From: Flavobacterium sediminilitoris
GTDB lineage: Bacteria; Bacteroidota; Bacteroidia; Flavobacteriales; Flavobacteriaceae
DNA: 64,000 nucleotides
Assembly: GCF_023008245.1 (NCBI RefSeq)
Contig: NZ_CP090145.1
Location: forward strand, 868,001 to 932,000
Reading direction: 5' to 3'
Part shown: piece by piece, positions 1 to 10,200 of the stretch
How positions within the stretch are numbered: position 1 is the first letter of the stretch
Layout of the letters: the number at the start of each line of letters is the position of its first letter
Position numbers and translations under genes: made by a program
Notes under the pieces: generated by a model
Seen by the model: the letters and a program-made list of their open reading frames with translations, nothing else
Database searches by the model: none
Told to the model about the DNA's origin: nothing

Positions 1-81
1 ATTCTCAAAATAGACGTTCTGAATTTTTAATTATTAAAAAATAATATAGCATAACGTTTCTAAAATCTAAAATTTAAAACA

Positions 82-111
82 CGAGCCATCAAATAATTAT
101 TTGATGGCTCG
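82..111 (-). terminator. Perfect palindromic terminator after the AIM24-family gene
   Basis: A perfect 30-base palindrome (CGAGCCATCAAATAA and its exact complement) lies 32 bases past the stop at 143. Read on the minus strand it is followed by a T-rich tail. It should end transcription of the AIM24-family gene and, being symmetric, could act in both directions. Confidence 0.8.
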
Positions 112-142
112 TTTGCTTATTTGCTTACTCTAAAAAAATATC

Positions 143-943
143 TTAAAAACGATTATCACCATCTAAAAGATTCCCTAAGCCTCCTAGCAAGCTTCCTTCT
201 CCTTTATCTTTTCCTCCCATTTGGGGAGCAGACTGAATAACTCTATCAGCTAAACGACTAAAAGGCAAAGATTGAATATAAACATTTCCAGGACCTCTTA
301 ATGTTGCAAAGAAAACACCTTCTCCTCCAAAAATAGTATTTTTTATACCTCCTACAAATTCAATATCATATTGTACATCTTTAGTAAAACCTACAATACA
401 ACCTGTGTCTACTTTAAGTATTTCACCTGCTTGTAATTCTTTTTTTGCTAATGTTCCACCAGCATGAATAAAAGCCATTCCATCTCCTTCAAGTTTTTGC
501 ATTATAAAACCTTCTCCCCCAAATAATCCACGTCCTAATTTTCTAGAAAAATCAATTCCAACGGCAACTCCTTTTGCTGCACATAAAAAAGCATCCTTCT
601 GACAAATAAATTTTCCCCCATACTGTTGCAAATCTATTGGCACAATTTTTCCTGGATATGGAGAGGCAAAGGATACTTTTTTCTTTCCATAATCAATATT
701 TTGATATGCCGTCATAAACAAACTCTCTCCTGTTAACACTCTTTTTCCTGCTGATAATAATTTACCAAAAATTCCACCTTCTTGCTTACTACCATCTCCA
801 AAAATAGTTTCCATTTTAATTCCATTATCCATCATCATAAAGCTTCCTGCTTCAGCAACAACAATCTCTTGCGGATCTAATTCTATTTCTACGTATTGCA
901 TTTCTTCACCATAAATATGGTAATCAATTTCATGTGCTTGCAT
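143..943 (-). CDS. AIM24/TIGR00266-family protein
   Basis: 266 residues, matching the TIGR00266/AIM24 family of cytosolic double beta-sandwich proteins. The chain is glycine-rich with repeated hydrophobic beta strands. Family-like segments are [13 protein letters not shown] near residue 31, [15 protein letters not shown] near 137-151 and [16 protein letters not shown] near 204-219. There is no signal peptide or membrane helix. The C-terminus is a glycine-rich tail ([16 protein letters not shown]). Bacterial members have no settled biochemical function; the mitochondrial AIM24 relative is linked to inner-membrane organisation. It is a single-gene unit, followed by a palindromic terminator at 82-111. 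The family call is firm; the role is unknown. Confidence 0.85.
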   Translation of the reverse strand: MQAHEIDYHIYGEEMQYVEIELDPQEIVVAEAGSFMMMDNGIKMETIFGDGSKQEGGIFGKLLSAGKRVLTGESLFMTAYQNIDYGKKKVSFASPYPGKIVPIDLQQYGGKFICQKDAFLCAAKGVAVGIDFSRKLGRGLFGGEGFIMQKLEGDGMAFIHAGGTLAKKELQAGEILKVDTGCIVGFTKDVQYDIEFVGGIKNTIFGGEGVFFATLRGPGNVYIQSLPFSRLADRVIQSAPQMGGKDKGEGSLLGGLGNLLDGDNRF

Positions 944-1017
944 AATTTTATAGTTTTTAATTCTTATTTATTAGTCTAAATCGTTTATAAAATGTTACTT
1001 AAAAAAAATCAAAAAAT

Positions 1018-1042
1018 AAAGTCTCGTTATTTACGAGACTTT
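1018..1042 (-). terminator. Terminator of the fasciclin operon
   Basis: A 10-bp perfect stem (AAAGTCTCGT / ACGAGACTTT) with a 5-base loop lies 32 bases past the fasciclin stop. On the minus strand it runs into a long T-rich stretch. Confidence 0.85.
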
Positions 1043-1073
1043 AAAGTGGTTAATTGCAAATAAAAACATTCTA

Positions 1074-2033
1074 CTATGGCAAAAGAATTTTATCTATAAG
1101 ATGCACAACACCGTTACTACATTGAATATCTGGAATTACCATATTAGCAGGAGACGTAATCCCGTTACTAACAATAGTAAATACTCCATTTTGGAACACA
1201 CTATATGTTAATGTTCCTCCTCCAGCAGTTGTTACTGTTGTACTTGTTTGTTCCGATGTAAATGAGCCTCCAACAATTGCGTGATTTAATAAAACTTGCT
1301 GTAAAACAATAGGATCTGTATTAGCAACATCTTGAATAGTTGCAAAACCAGCTTCTTTAAATGCTGCGTCTGTTGGTGCAAAAATTGTAAAATTATTATT
1401 CGGATCAGATAATACTGGTGCTAATCCTGAGGTTACAACAGCTTGAACCAAAAATGTTAATTCTGGACTTTTGAACACTTTGGCTGTTTGCAATAATTGT
1501 GCTGATTCAACAATATTAACTCCTGTAGCAATCATTACTTTATCAATTGCATGAATCGTTCCATTACTTGCATTAACATTTGTTGCAACAATTTTTGAGC
1601 CATTAATATACAAATCTCCATTTCTATCTATAAAACGTCTATCTACTCCTAAAGCAGATGTTGAAGCATTTCCTCCTTGAATTTGATTTGCTAATAAATT
1701 CCCATTTGAAACATGATATAATAAAGTATTCGTTAAAAATCCATTTTGCAACACTCCTAAACTTCCTGCATCCACTAAACCTAACTTTGCAAAAGCAGCA
1801 TTTGTAGGAGCAAAAACAGTGTATTTCCCAGATGGATCATTCGGATTACTATTACTCAATACAACTGCAACTCCACCTTGAACAGCAGCAGCTTCCAATG
1901 TACTAAAATTCGGATTTGAAACAGCAAGTGAAGCTATAGATGGCGTTTCATCTTCATAATTATTATCACACGATATTAATGTTATTAACAATGTAAGAAC
2001 TAAAACAGTACTTTTTATATTTATATTTTTCAT
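1074..2033 (-). CDS. Fasciclin-domain lipoprotein
   Basis: 319 residues. An N-terminal hydrophobic segment ends in a lipobox, LISC, with the lipidated cysteine at residue 22. Two fasciclin (FAS1) domains follow, at about 35-170 and 172-317. Each has the hallmark segments, for example TVFAPTNAAFAKLG near 72 and TIFAPTDAAFKEAG in the second repeat. The second repeat ends in the canonical NGVVHLIDKILLP. FAS1 domains act in adhesion and cell-surface interaction. The absence of a DDSE-like acidic stretch after the cysteine is compatible with either membrane. The gene lies 22 bases behind the beta-barrel gene at 2056-2940, so the two are probably one transcript. The exact ligand is unknown. Confidence 0.88.
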   Translation of the reverse strand: MKNINIKSTVLVLTLLITLISCDNNYEDETPSIASLAVSNPNFSTLEAAAVQGGVAVVLSNSNPNDPSGKYTVFAPTNAAFAKLGLVDAGSLGVLQNGFLTNTLLYHVSNGNLLANQIQGGNASTSALGVDRRFIDRNGDLYINGSKIVATNVNASNGTIHAIDKVMIATGVNIVESAQLLQTAKVFKSPELTFLVQAVVTSGLAPVLSDPNNNFTIFAPTDAAFKEAGFATIQDVANTDPIVLQQVLLNHAIVGGSFTSEQTSTTVTTAGGGTLTYSVFQNGVFTIVSNGITSPANMVIPDIQCSNGVVHLIDKILLP

Positions 2034-2055
2034 TTTATTAATTTTAGAGTTGTTA

Positions 2056-2940
2056 TTAAAATTTGTAAACTAAAGCTCCATAAAAACCAGTTGCTTTTCC
2101 TATATTTCTCCCATCAACTAAAGTAGATGCTCCTGCAGCAACTCCCAAACTATTATAAACTGGAACATATAAGTTCAATCCAATTTTTGTGTAATTTACT
2201 TGTGTTGCAGGAAAAAAACCTTGAAAACCTTCTCCCAAAATATCAACACCACTTGTAGAGGTTTGATTTGCTACAAAAGCATCACCATAAAACGCTTTAA
2301 TTGCATAACCTAATTTAATTTCTGAAATATATGAATTTGGCACATCGTTAGAAGCTAAATTTCCTCCAAACTGTCCTGAAGCAAAAAAGCCCGAATTCAT
2401 TTTAAACATAGCTAATCCAATTGCACTAAGCGTTGTGCTTCTGTTACCAATTGCTATAATAGATTGAAGTCCTTCGTTTTCTTTGTAATTCCCAACTGGA
2501 GTTTTTAAACCTAATGCTCCTATAAGTCTTAATGAAGAAGATCCATAGTCAAAATAAAATGGATTGTATTTCACAAACACAGAAACATCTTGAATTCCTT
2601 TTCTTTCGTTAGAAAAATTTAAATTATTTAAAACATCTTGTGAAGCATTTCCTTTTGAAGCAATATATGGTAAAGAAAGAACAACATCCAACTGATCTGT
2701 TATACCATAAGTAGCATAAAGTGACGTACTTGAAATTTGAACCTCATTAAATACTGGAACGCCATCTACTTGTTCTGGTACTAAATAGACTTCATCATAT
2801 TTTTCAGAACTGTAAGAGATAGATACATTTCCTTTACCCTTTCCTTGCATGAAACCACTTATTGGACTTTGTGCATTGGCTGTATTTATATAACCCAATG
2901 TTGTTACAGCGATAATTAATAGTAATTGTTTTTTAATCAT
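2056..2940 (-). CDS. Putative outer-membrane beta-barrel protein
   Basis: 294 residues with a signal peptide at 1-23 (cleavage after the ANA of NTANA). The mature chain is built of alternating amphipathic strands, such as GNVSISYSSEKYDEVYLV and TDQLDVVLSLPYIASKG, and ends in an aromatic residue (LVYKF), as outer-membrane barrels do. It resembles the transporter-type barrels annotated in Bacteroidota, but no substrate can be read. It is the first gene of a two-gene unit with the fasciclin lipoprotein. A surface barrel plus an adhesin lipoprotein is plausible, but that pairing is inference. The 142-base upstream region holds a 16-base GTAC-centred palindrome at 3016-3031. Confidence 0.65.
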   Translation of the reverse strand: MIKKQLLLIIAVTTLGYINTANAQSPISGFMQGKGKGNVSISYSSEKYDEVYLVPEQVDGVPVFNEVQISSTSLYATYGITDQLDVVLSLPYIASKGNASQDVLNNLNFSNERKGIQDVSVFVKYNPFYFDYGSSSLRLIGALGLKTPVGNYKENEGLQSIIAIGNRSTTLSAIGLAMFKMNSGFFASGQFGGNLASNDVPNSYISEIKLGYAIKAFYGDAFVANQTSTSGVDILGEGFQGFFPATQVNYTKIGLNLYVPVYNSLGVAAGASTLVDGRNIGKATGFYGALVYKF

Positions 2941-3015
2941 GATACTATATGTTTAGTTTTACATTTAGTCTCATTTACGTAAAATACTCCTTACTGGTTT
3001 TAAAAAAACAAAAAC

Positions 3016-3031
3016 TTTTTTGTACAAAAAA
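3016..3031. promoter_or_regulatory. GTAC-centred palindrome upstream of the barrel-fasciclin operon
   Basis: TTTTTTGTACAAAAAA is a perfect 16-base palindrome 76 bases before the start codon at 2940. Its 12-base core also occurs at 7091-7102. It is a possible operator, although runs of A and T make chance palindromes fairly likely here. Confidence 0.3.
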
Positions 3032-3082
3032 ACCGAAAACATTTATATGCTCTCGGGTAAAATAATTTGTAAAGGAAAAAGA

Positions 3083-3817
3083 TTAATATTTCAAATCAAC
3101 ATATCCAATATATTTACTAATCTTAGCTTTCCTTCTATTTATATATGCAGATGAATTTGACGCTTTAAATTTTCTAGGGTTTGGTAGAATAACAGCAATT
3201 CCCGCAGCTTCAATTCTAGATAAATTTTTTGCTTCTTTATGATACCAGTATTTTGAAGCCGCTTGAGCACCATAAACCCCATCTCCCATTTCAATACTAT
3301 TTAAATAGACTTCCATTATACGCTCTTTACTCCATAATAATTCTATTAACAAAGTATAATAAGCTTCTAACCCTTTTCTTAAATAACTTCTTCCTTGCCA
3401 AAGAAAAACATTTTTTGCTGTTTGTTGAGAAATTGTACTTCCTCCTTTTATCTTTTTCCCTTTTTGATTCCCCTCATACGCTTTTTGCATTGATTTAAAA
3501 TCAAAACCATTGTGTTCTAAAAACAATCCATCTTCACTAGCAATAACTGCTTTTTGTAAATTTGGAGAAATATTTTCTATAGAAACCCAATCATGTGAAC
3601 ATGTCATCTCTTTTCCATTTGCTTTTTGTTCAAACGCTCTAATAATCATTAAAGGTGTAAATGGAACGGGTACAAATTTATATAGAAGAACAAAAAAAAC
3701 ACTTACAATATTGAACCACAGAATCAATTTCCAAACAAAACGAAATATTTTTTGACCTGCTGTTCTTTTTACTGGTGTTTTAGTGGTTTTCTTTTTTGAA
3801 GCAGTTTTTTTTGCCAT
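3083..3817 (-). CDS. mtgA: Monofunctional biosynthetic peptidoglycan transglycosylase
   Basis: 244 residues, the usual size for MtgA. A lysine-rich cytoplasmic head (1-22) is followed by one membrane helix (about 27-50) and a GT51 glycosyltransferase domain. The GT51 catalytic signature is EDGLFLEHNGFDF, with the catalytic Glu at residue 95; the second signature, GGSTISQQTAKN, spans 125-136. A later segment, KERIMEVYLNSIEMGDGVYG, is also typical. The enzyme polymerises lipid II into glycan strands at the inner membrane. Its start lies 1 base after the stop of the flavoenzyme gene at 3819-4940, so the two are co-transcribed; no functional link between them is obvious. Confidence 0.93.
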   Translation of the reverse strand: MAKKTASKKKTTKTPVKRTAGQKIFRFVWKLILWFNIVSVFFVLLYKFVPVPFTPLMIIRAFEQKANGKEMTCSHDWVSIENISPNLQKAVIASEDGLFLEHNGFDFKSMQKAYEGNQKGKKIKGGSTISQQTAKNVFLWQGRSYLRKGLEAYYTLLIELLWSKERIMEVYLNSIEMGDGVYGAQAASKYWYHKEAKNLSRIEAAGIAVILPNPRKFKASNSSAYINRRKAKISKYIGYVDLKY

Positions 3818-3818
3818 A

Positions 3819-4940
3819 TTATATTAATTCTGCTAATTCTTTTCCTATTAAACTACCGATCGCAATACCCATGCCTCCTAATCTCACGCCACAATAAACA
3901 TTATTAGATAATTGTTCTACAATTGGCTTTTTATGATTTCCAACTCCCATAATACCACTCCAACGATGTTCAATTTTAAATTGATAGTTTGGCAAAATTA
4001 CTGTTTTTAACAATTGCTCCAACTTGTCTTGAATAATTTTTGTCTGACCTAAATCTGTTGTCGTTTCACCTTCAAAATCGAGATTCCTACCACCTCCAAA
4101 AAGAATTCTATTTTCTATATTTCTAAAATAATAATATCCTTTATCTAAATGAAAAGTTCCTTTTATATCTAAATTTTCAATTGGCTTTGTAATTAAAACT
4201 TGTGCTCTCGCTGGCTTTACTTTATTATTAGTTAATTTTGAAGCAAAACCATTTGTAGTAAACAGCAATTTATTGGTTTTAAACACTATTTCATTTGTAG
4301 CAACTTCAACTTGACTCGCTAATTCTTGGTAATTAGTTACATTTTGTTGATTTAGTATTAAGATATCTTTTGAAATTGCTTCTTTTAACAAAGCTTGCAT
4401 CATATTTCCAGTATCTATCTGACCTTCAAATGGATTAAAAATTAGATATTTAAAAGTATTATTAAAGTTAAATTGATCTCTTTTTCTAACAAAAACTTCT
4501 GCTTTAAAAAGTGGTCTTAGAAGATCATTAATAAAGGGTAAACTTTGAATACATTCATCATAAAAATCTTCATCATTTTTCAAAAACAACTCATAACCTC
4601 CATATGGCTTATAATCAATTATATTATTACCTAATCGATTACGCAACAATTTTAACCCTTGTACTCTTTTTTTAATCAGTTCAATAACATCCTCCTCAGA
4701 ATAATTTTTTAAATCATCTATTATTTCTGATATACTTCCGAAACAGGCAAAACCTGCATTTTTTGTACTAGCTCCTTGTGGTAAAGGACCTTTTTCTAAA
4801 ATTAATATTTTGCTGTTTGGAAATCGTTCACGAAGCTGTAGCGCACAATGTAACCCTACAATTCCACTACCTACAATTGTATAATCAACATTTGTAAACC
4901 AATTTTTTAATTCCCAATAACTTAGTTGCATATAACGCAT
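3819..4940 (-). CDS. FAD-dependent oxidoreductase (DAO family)
   Basis: 373 residues. An N-terminal Rossmann dinucleotide fold carries GSGIVG at 24-29, then LILEKGPLPQGASTKNAG, the pattern of the D-amino-acid oxidase/glycine oxidase (DAO) superfamily. The C-terminal part has the expected FAD-contact stretch GVRLGGMGIAIGSLIG. The substrate cannot be assigned: the chain resembles the loosely annotated DadA/GlpD-like single-domain oxidases. No signal peptide is present, so it is cytosolic. The annotated start (MRYMQLSYWE) has a second Met three codons in, and either could be used. It precedes mtgA with a 1-base gap. Confidence 0.8.
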   Translation of the reverse strand: MRYMQLSYWELKNWFTNVDYTIVGSGIVGLHCALQLRERFPNSKILILEKGPLPQGASTKNAGFACFGSISEIIDDLKNYSEEDVIELIKKRVQGLKLLRNRLGNNIIDYKPYGGYELFLKNDEDFYDECIQSLPFINDLLRPLFKAEVFVRKRDQFNFNNTFKYLIFNPFEGQIDTGNMMQALLKEAISKDILILNQQNVTNYQELASQVEVATNEIVFKTNKLLFTTNGFASKLTNNKVKPARAQVLITKPIENLDIKGTFHLDKGYYYFRNIENRILFGGGRNLDFEGETTTDLGQTKIIQDKLEQLLKTVILPNYQFKIEHRWSGIMGVGNHKKPIVEQLSNNVYCGVRLGGMGIAIGSLIGKELAELI

Positions 4941-5034
4941 ATTATAAGGAGTAAATATAATAATTTACTTTCTTTAATTTAAGTGCGTTTTTGGAGGAAG
5001 ATAGAATAAGTTCTAAAAAAATGAGATTTACATA

Positions 5035-5721
5035 TTAATCAGTAGTTTCCTTTTTTCTAGATTTAATTGCCTTCATCACTAAAGGAAAAGTAGTTACTCC
5101 AATAAGTATTAGTATAATTTTTTCAATATGCTTTTTCAAATCGATATCAAGTTCATCTAAAAAGAATCCATAAAGATAATGACCTGCAAAAACTAAAGTA
5201 AATGACCACATAATAGAACTTAGTATGTTATAAAACATAAATTTAGCTTTCTTCATGTGTACGATTCCAGCAATAATTGGTACAAAAGTTCGTATTATAG
5301 GTAAAAATCGCGCAAAAATAATTGCTTTACCTCCGTGTTTTTCGAAAAAAACTTGTGAATCAATTAAATATTTTTTCTTAAAGAAAAAACTATCCTCTTT
5401 AGTATATAAATAATTACCACTTCTAGAGCCAAACCAATAACCAAAAATATTTCCTAAAGTTGCTGCGATTGCTATTAAAACAGCTAAAATAATTACATTT
5501 GAAAAATCACTTGGAATAATAAAAAAAGTCTCTATTAACTCTCTATTATAAATTCCTGAAAGAAACAACAAACTATCTCCTGGTAAAAAGAAACCTGCAA
5601 ACAATCCCGTTTCTGCAAAAACAATAAATAGAACCATGTAAATTCCTATTGGAACTCCATTTATCTCCATTGTAATATAAAACTCTGGATTAAAAAGCTT
5701 TGTCCAGTGAAAATCTTCCAT
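5035..5721 (-). CDS. DedA-family membrane protein
   Basis: 228 residues with four to five membrane helices. DedA (SNARE-associated, VTT) features are visible: GLFAGFFLPGDSLLFLSG near residues 38-55, GNIFGYWFGSRSG near 90, and the FARFLPIIRTFVPIIAG motif near 137-153 with its conserved arginines. DedA proteins support envelope homeostasis; some recycle undecaprenyl phosphate or other phospholipids across the inner membrane. The start is one base after the stop of the symporter gene upstream, indicating a two-gene operon. Confidence 0.9.
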   Translation of the reverse strand: MEDFHWTKLFNPEFYITMEINGVPIGIYMVLFIVFAETGLFAGFFLPGDSLLFLSGIYNRELIETFFIIPSDFSNVIILAVLIAIAATLGNIFGYWFGSRSGNYLYTKEDSFFFKKKYLIDSQVFFEKHGGKAIIFARFLPIIRTFVPIIAGIVHMKKAKFMFYNILSSIMWSFTLVFAGHYLYGFFLDELDIDLKKHIEKIILILIGVTTFPLVMKAIKSRKKETTD

Positions 5722-5722
5722 T

Positions 5723-6985
5723 TTATGCTAATTTATCTACTGATTTAGCCACCACCATAGAAACTGCTGCATCTCCAGTTACATTGACTGTGGTTCTACA
5801 CATATCTAAAGGCCTATCTATTGCAAAAATTAGGGCTAAACCTGCTTCAGGAATTCCAGCTTGAGCTAGTACAATTACTAACATTACCATTCCTGCTCCA
5901 GGTACTGCTGCACTACCTATAGATGCTAAAGTAGCGGTAGCAATAATCCCCAATTGAACTCCAAAACTAAGATCCATTCCAAAAGCTTGCGCAATAAATA
6001 CAGCAGCAACAGCCTGATAAAGACTTGTTCCGTCCATATTAATCGTTGCTCCAATTGGTAAAACAAAACTAGCAACTTCATCATCTACACCAAGATTATC
6101 TACAACTCTTTCCATTGTAACAGGTAAAGTAGCAGCACTTGAACTAGTCGAAAACGCTAATAATTGAGCAGGAGCAATTCCATTAATAAAAAATTGAGGC
6201 TTTTTCCCTGTTATTATAAATACTATTAAAACATAAAATCCTAACATTAGAGATAAACCAATGATTACACACAATCCATACCAAAAAAGCGCTTCAAATA
6301 AATCTAGACTTGGAGATTCAGCTACTAGTGATGCTAAAAGTGCAAAAACCCCAAAAGGTGCCGCTAGCATAATAATATCAATCATTTTCAAAATAGCTTC
6401 ATTAAATCCATCAAAAAAAGCTTTTACAGGAGTAGAACTTTCAACAGGAATGAGAATTAAAGCAATACCAAAGAAAATTGCAAAGAAGATGACTTGCAAC
6501 ATATTGCCATTATCAGAAGCAGCTCCTATGATATTACTTGGCACAATATCTTCCAATGCTTGAAGTGGACCTGCTTTTTTTTGATTTTCAGCAGCTTGAA
6601 TCTTTGAATTCGCATCATTTGAATAACTTCCTACAAGTTCTATTCTAGTTTCCTCAGAAATAAATTTCCCAGGTTTTATAATATTAACTACAGCTAGTCC
6701 TATAGATACAGCAAAAACAGTTGTCAATAAATATATTCCTATCGTTCTACCTCCCATTTTGGAGAGCTTAGAAATATCTTTTAAATCTGAAACTCCTTTT
6801 ATCAATGATGCTAAAATCAATGGTACTGCAATCAATTTCAATAAATTGATAAAAATATTACCAAATGGCTTTATCCAATCAATTATAAATTGCTTACCCC
6901 AGTCAAATTGTATAAAAAGAAATGCAAACAAAACTCCCAACACCATTCCTAGTAATATTTGCCAATGCAATGCTAATTTCTTCAT
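5723..6985 (-). CDS. Dicarboxylate/amino acid:cation symporter (DAACS/SLC1 family)
   Basis: 420 residues with the SLC1/GltP fold. The serine-rich hairpin motif AFSTSSSAATLPVT lies near residues 272-285, GATINMDGTSLYQ near 313-325, and the late cation and substrate segment DRPLDMCRTTVNVTGD near 390. Paired hydrophobic helices fill the N-terminal half. The transporter uses a Na+ or H+ gradient to import C4-dicarboxylates, glutamate or aspartate across the inner membrane. The arginine in MCRTTVN is at the position that reads the acidic side chain in glutamate/aspartate carriers, so an acidic substrate is likely. It is the first gene of an operon with DedA. Confidence 0.92.
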   Translation of the reverse strand: MKKLALHWQILLGMVLGVLFAFLFIQFDWGKQFIIDWIKPFGNIFINLLKLIAVPLILASLIKGVSDLKDISKLSKMGGRTIGIYLLTTVFAVSIGLAVVNIIKPGKFISEETRIELVGSYSNDANSKIQAAENQKKAGPLQALEDIVPSNIIGAASDNGNMLQVIFFAIFFGIALILIPVESSTPVKAFFDGFNEAILKMIDIIMLAAPFGVFALLASLVAESPSLDLFEALFWYGLCVIIGLSLMLGFYVLIVFIITGKKPQFFINGIAPAQLLAFSTSSSAATLPVTMERVVDNLGVDDEVASFVLPIGATINMDGTSLYQAVAAVFIAQAFGMDLSFGVQLGIIATATLASIGSAAVPGAGMVMLVIVLAQAGIPEAGLALIFAIDRPLDMCRTTVNVTGDAAVSMVVAKSVDKLA

Positions 6986-7090
6986 TTTTTTACACTTTCT
7001 ATTTTAAAGCGTGAAAATAGGGATATTTTTTCAAAAAATAACACTCAATATGAAATTTTAAAACCTCGTAACTTTTGCAATCTTATTTAA

Positions 7091-7102
7091 TTTTGTACAA
7101 AA
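7091..7102. promoter_or_regulatory. GTAC-centred palindrome in the symporter/protease intergenic region
   Basis: TTTTGTACAAAA is a perfect 12-base palindrome in the 236-base divergent region between the symporter (minus) and the T9SS protease (plus). It matches the core of the palindrome at 3016-3031. It is a candidate shared operator, with weak support because of the AT bias. Confidence 0.25.
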
Positions 7103-7221
7103 AATAATACTTTTAATTAAAAATGATTTATTTTTTTAACTTTTTTTATATTAAATCTGTAAAATACTTGAGTATAATTTATATATATTTGAAACGCTAA
7201 AATTCAAAACTATAACTAATT

Positions 7222-10200
7222 ATGAAACAAAAATTTCTTTTAATTGCTTTAATTGCGATTTCAAGTTTCTCTTTTGCTCAAAACAGAGAAACTTTTTGGA
7301 AAAAAACCACGAAGAGCGACGCTCCCATTTTCGAAAACAAAAACTCACTCTCACAAACCAACCTCTTCACTTTAGACATAAACAGTCTTAAACAAACCAT
7401 TAAAAGTGTTTCCAAAAGAGTCAATTTCAATGAAAATTCAAACACTATTATTTCCATTCCAAATAGAGACGGTAAAATGGAACGATTTTCTGTATTAGAA
7501 AATTCAAATATGGATCAAGATTTAGCCAATAGATATCCAGAAATCAAATCTTATATTGGTTATGGAATCGATAATCCAACTGCAACAGTATATTTTAGTA
7601 TATCTCCTCTAGGCTTTCAATCAATGACTTTATATGCAGATAAATCTGCTGAATTTATTGAACCATATACTAAAGATTTAAAAACATACACAGTATACAG
7701 AAAAGCAGATCGAAAAGCAGCATTTTCAAAATTTGAATGTAATGTTGTTGAAAGTGTTAATAACAAAATAGCATCAACCTCAACTTTACGTCCTAATGCT
7801 GATGATTCTAAATTAAGAACATTCCGCCTAGCTATGTCTGTTACTGGAGAATACACTTCCTATTTTGGAGGAACAAAAGCTCTTGCGTTAGCCGCTATAA
7901 ATACCACCATGACTCGTGTTAATGGTGTTTTTGAAAAAGACTTTAGTGCTAGAATGGTATTAATATCTAATACCGATGATGTAATTTACACTAATGCATC
8001 TACTGATCCTTATACTACAAGTTATAACAGTCAACTACAAAGCACTCTGACTTCAGTAATTGGAGATTCAAACTATGACGTTGGTCATTTACTAACAAAA
8101 GCTGGAAACAATGGAAACGCAGGATGTATAGGATGTATTTGTAATTCTGGCAAAGGAAGCGGCTTCACATCAAGCACAATACCAGAAGGTGATAATTTCG
8201 ACATTGATTATGTTGCTCATGAAATTGGACATCAATTTGGAGCAAATCACACATTCTCTATGAACAATGAAGGAACAGGTGTAAATATGGAACCTGGTTC
8301 TGGTTCAACCATTATGGGATATGCTGGGATTACCTCTCAAGATGTACAACCTCATTCTGATGCCTATTTCCATTCTGCGAGTATTCAACAAGTAACAAAT
8401 AATATTAAAACAAAAACTTGCCCAACTGTTACTAATACAGGAAACTCTGTGCCAACCGCTAATGCAGGAAGTGATTTTACAATTCCTAAAAGCACTCCTT
8501 TTATTCTTACTGGTTCTGGTACTGATGCAGATGGAGACGTCTTAACATATATTTGGGAACAATTTGATAACGCTGCTTCATCTGCAACAGGAGCTAGTTC
8601 TGCTGCTAGTGCAACTAGAACATCAGGTCCAACTTTTAGGTCATACAACCCTACAACCTCGCCAACAAGAATGTTTCCTAGACTAGAAAGTGTTTTAGCA
8701 AACTCATCTACTACATCTGGAACAGAAATTACAGTTGAAGCACTCCCTTCAGTTGCAAGAACAATGAATTTCAGATTTACTGTAAGAGATAATAGAGCAG
8801 GTGGCTCAGCAAATAACAGTGATGATATGGTAGTAACAGTAAACTCAACCGCAGGCCCATTTACCGTTTCATCTCCTAACACTGCTGTATCATATCCAGG
8901 CGGCTCTTCTCAAACAATCACTTGGAATGTTGCAGGAACAACCGCTAATGGAGTAAACTGCGCTAACGTAGATATATTACTTTCAACTGATGGAGGAAAT
9001 AATTTCAACACTATTTTACTATCAAATACTCCAAATGACGGATCTCAAAGTGTAATCATTCCAAACACACCTGGAACACAAAACAAGATAATGGTAAAAG
9101 GAACAAACCATATTTTCTTTGATATATCAAATTCTAATTTTACAATTACAACTGGTTCTAATGACACTACTGCTCCTACAGCTCCAACAAATCTAACAGC
9201 TTCTGGAACGACACAAACAACCACAAATCTTTCTTGGAATGCCTCAACCGATAATGTAGGAGTAACGGGATATAATATATACCAAGGAAGCAACCAAATT
9301 GGAACTTCAACTACAACTACATACAATGTTACAGGATTAACCCCTGCTACAGCATACAATTTTTCAATAAGAGCTAAAGATGCGGCTGGAAATCTATCTT
9401 CTTCAAGCAATACTGTAAACATCACAACACTACCTGGATCAACAACCCCTACATATTGCAATAGCAACGGAAATAATGTTTCCGATGAATACATAGGTAG
9501 AGTTCAGTTCAATACAATAAATAATGCATCAACAGGAAATAATGGTTATACCGATTTCACAAGCATTTCAACCACTGTAAACAAAGGAACAGCATATACT
9601 ATCACAATAACCCCTACATGGACAGGCAGCACATACAGTGAAGGTTATGCTGTTTGGATTGATTATAATCAAAATGGAAGTTTTGACGACGCAGGAGAAT
9701 TAGTATGGAGCAAAACAGCAAGCACAACAACACCTGTCTCTGGAACATTTACCATTCCTTCTTCTGCTTCAAACGGAGCAACTAGAATGAGAGTTTCGAT
9801 GAAATTCAATAACATACCAACATCATGTGAAGCTTTTTCTTATGGAGAGGTCGAAGATTATACTATAAATATTGGTTCTGGAACACCAGACACAACACCT
9901 CCTTCTTCACCAACTTTATCTGCTTCTGGAACAACTCAAACCTCAACTAACCTATCATGGACAACTTCTACAGATAATGTTGGAGTAACTGGTTATGATA
10001 TCTTTAGTGGAACAACATTAATCGGAAACACTACAACTGCAACAACATATTCTGCTACTGGTTTAACTCCTGCAACAACATATACATTTAGCGTAAAAGC
10101 AAAAGATGCAGTAGGTAATGTTTCTTTATCTAGCAATACAGTTAATGTAACAACACTATCAAACACAGTATCATATTGTAACTCACAAGGAAACAACACT

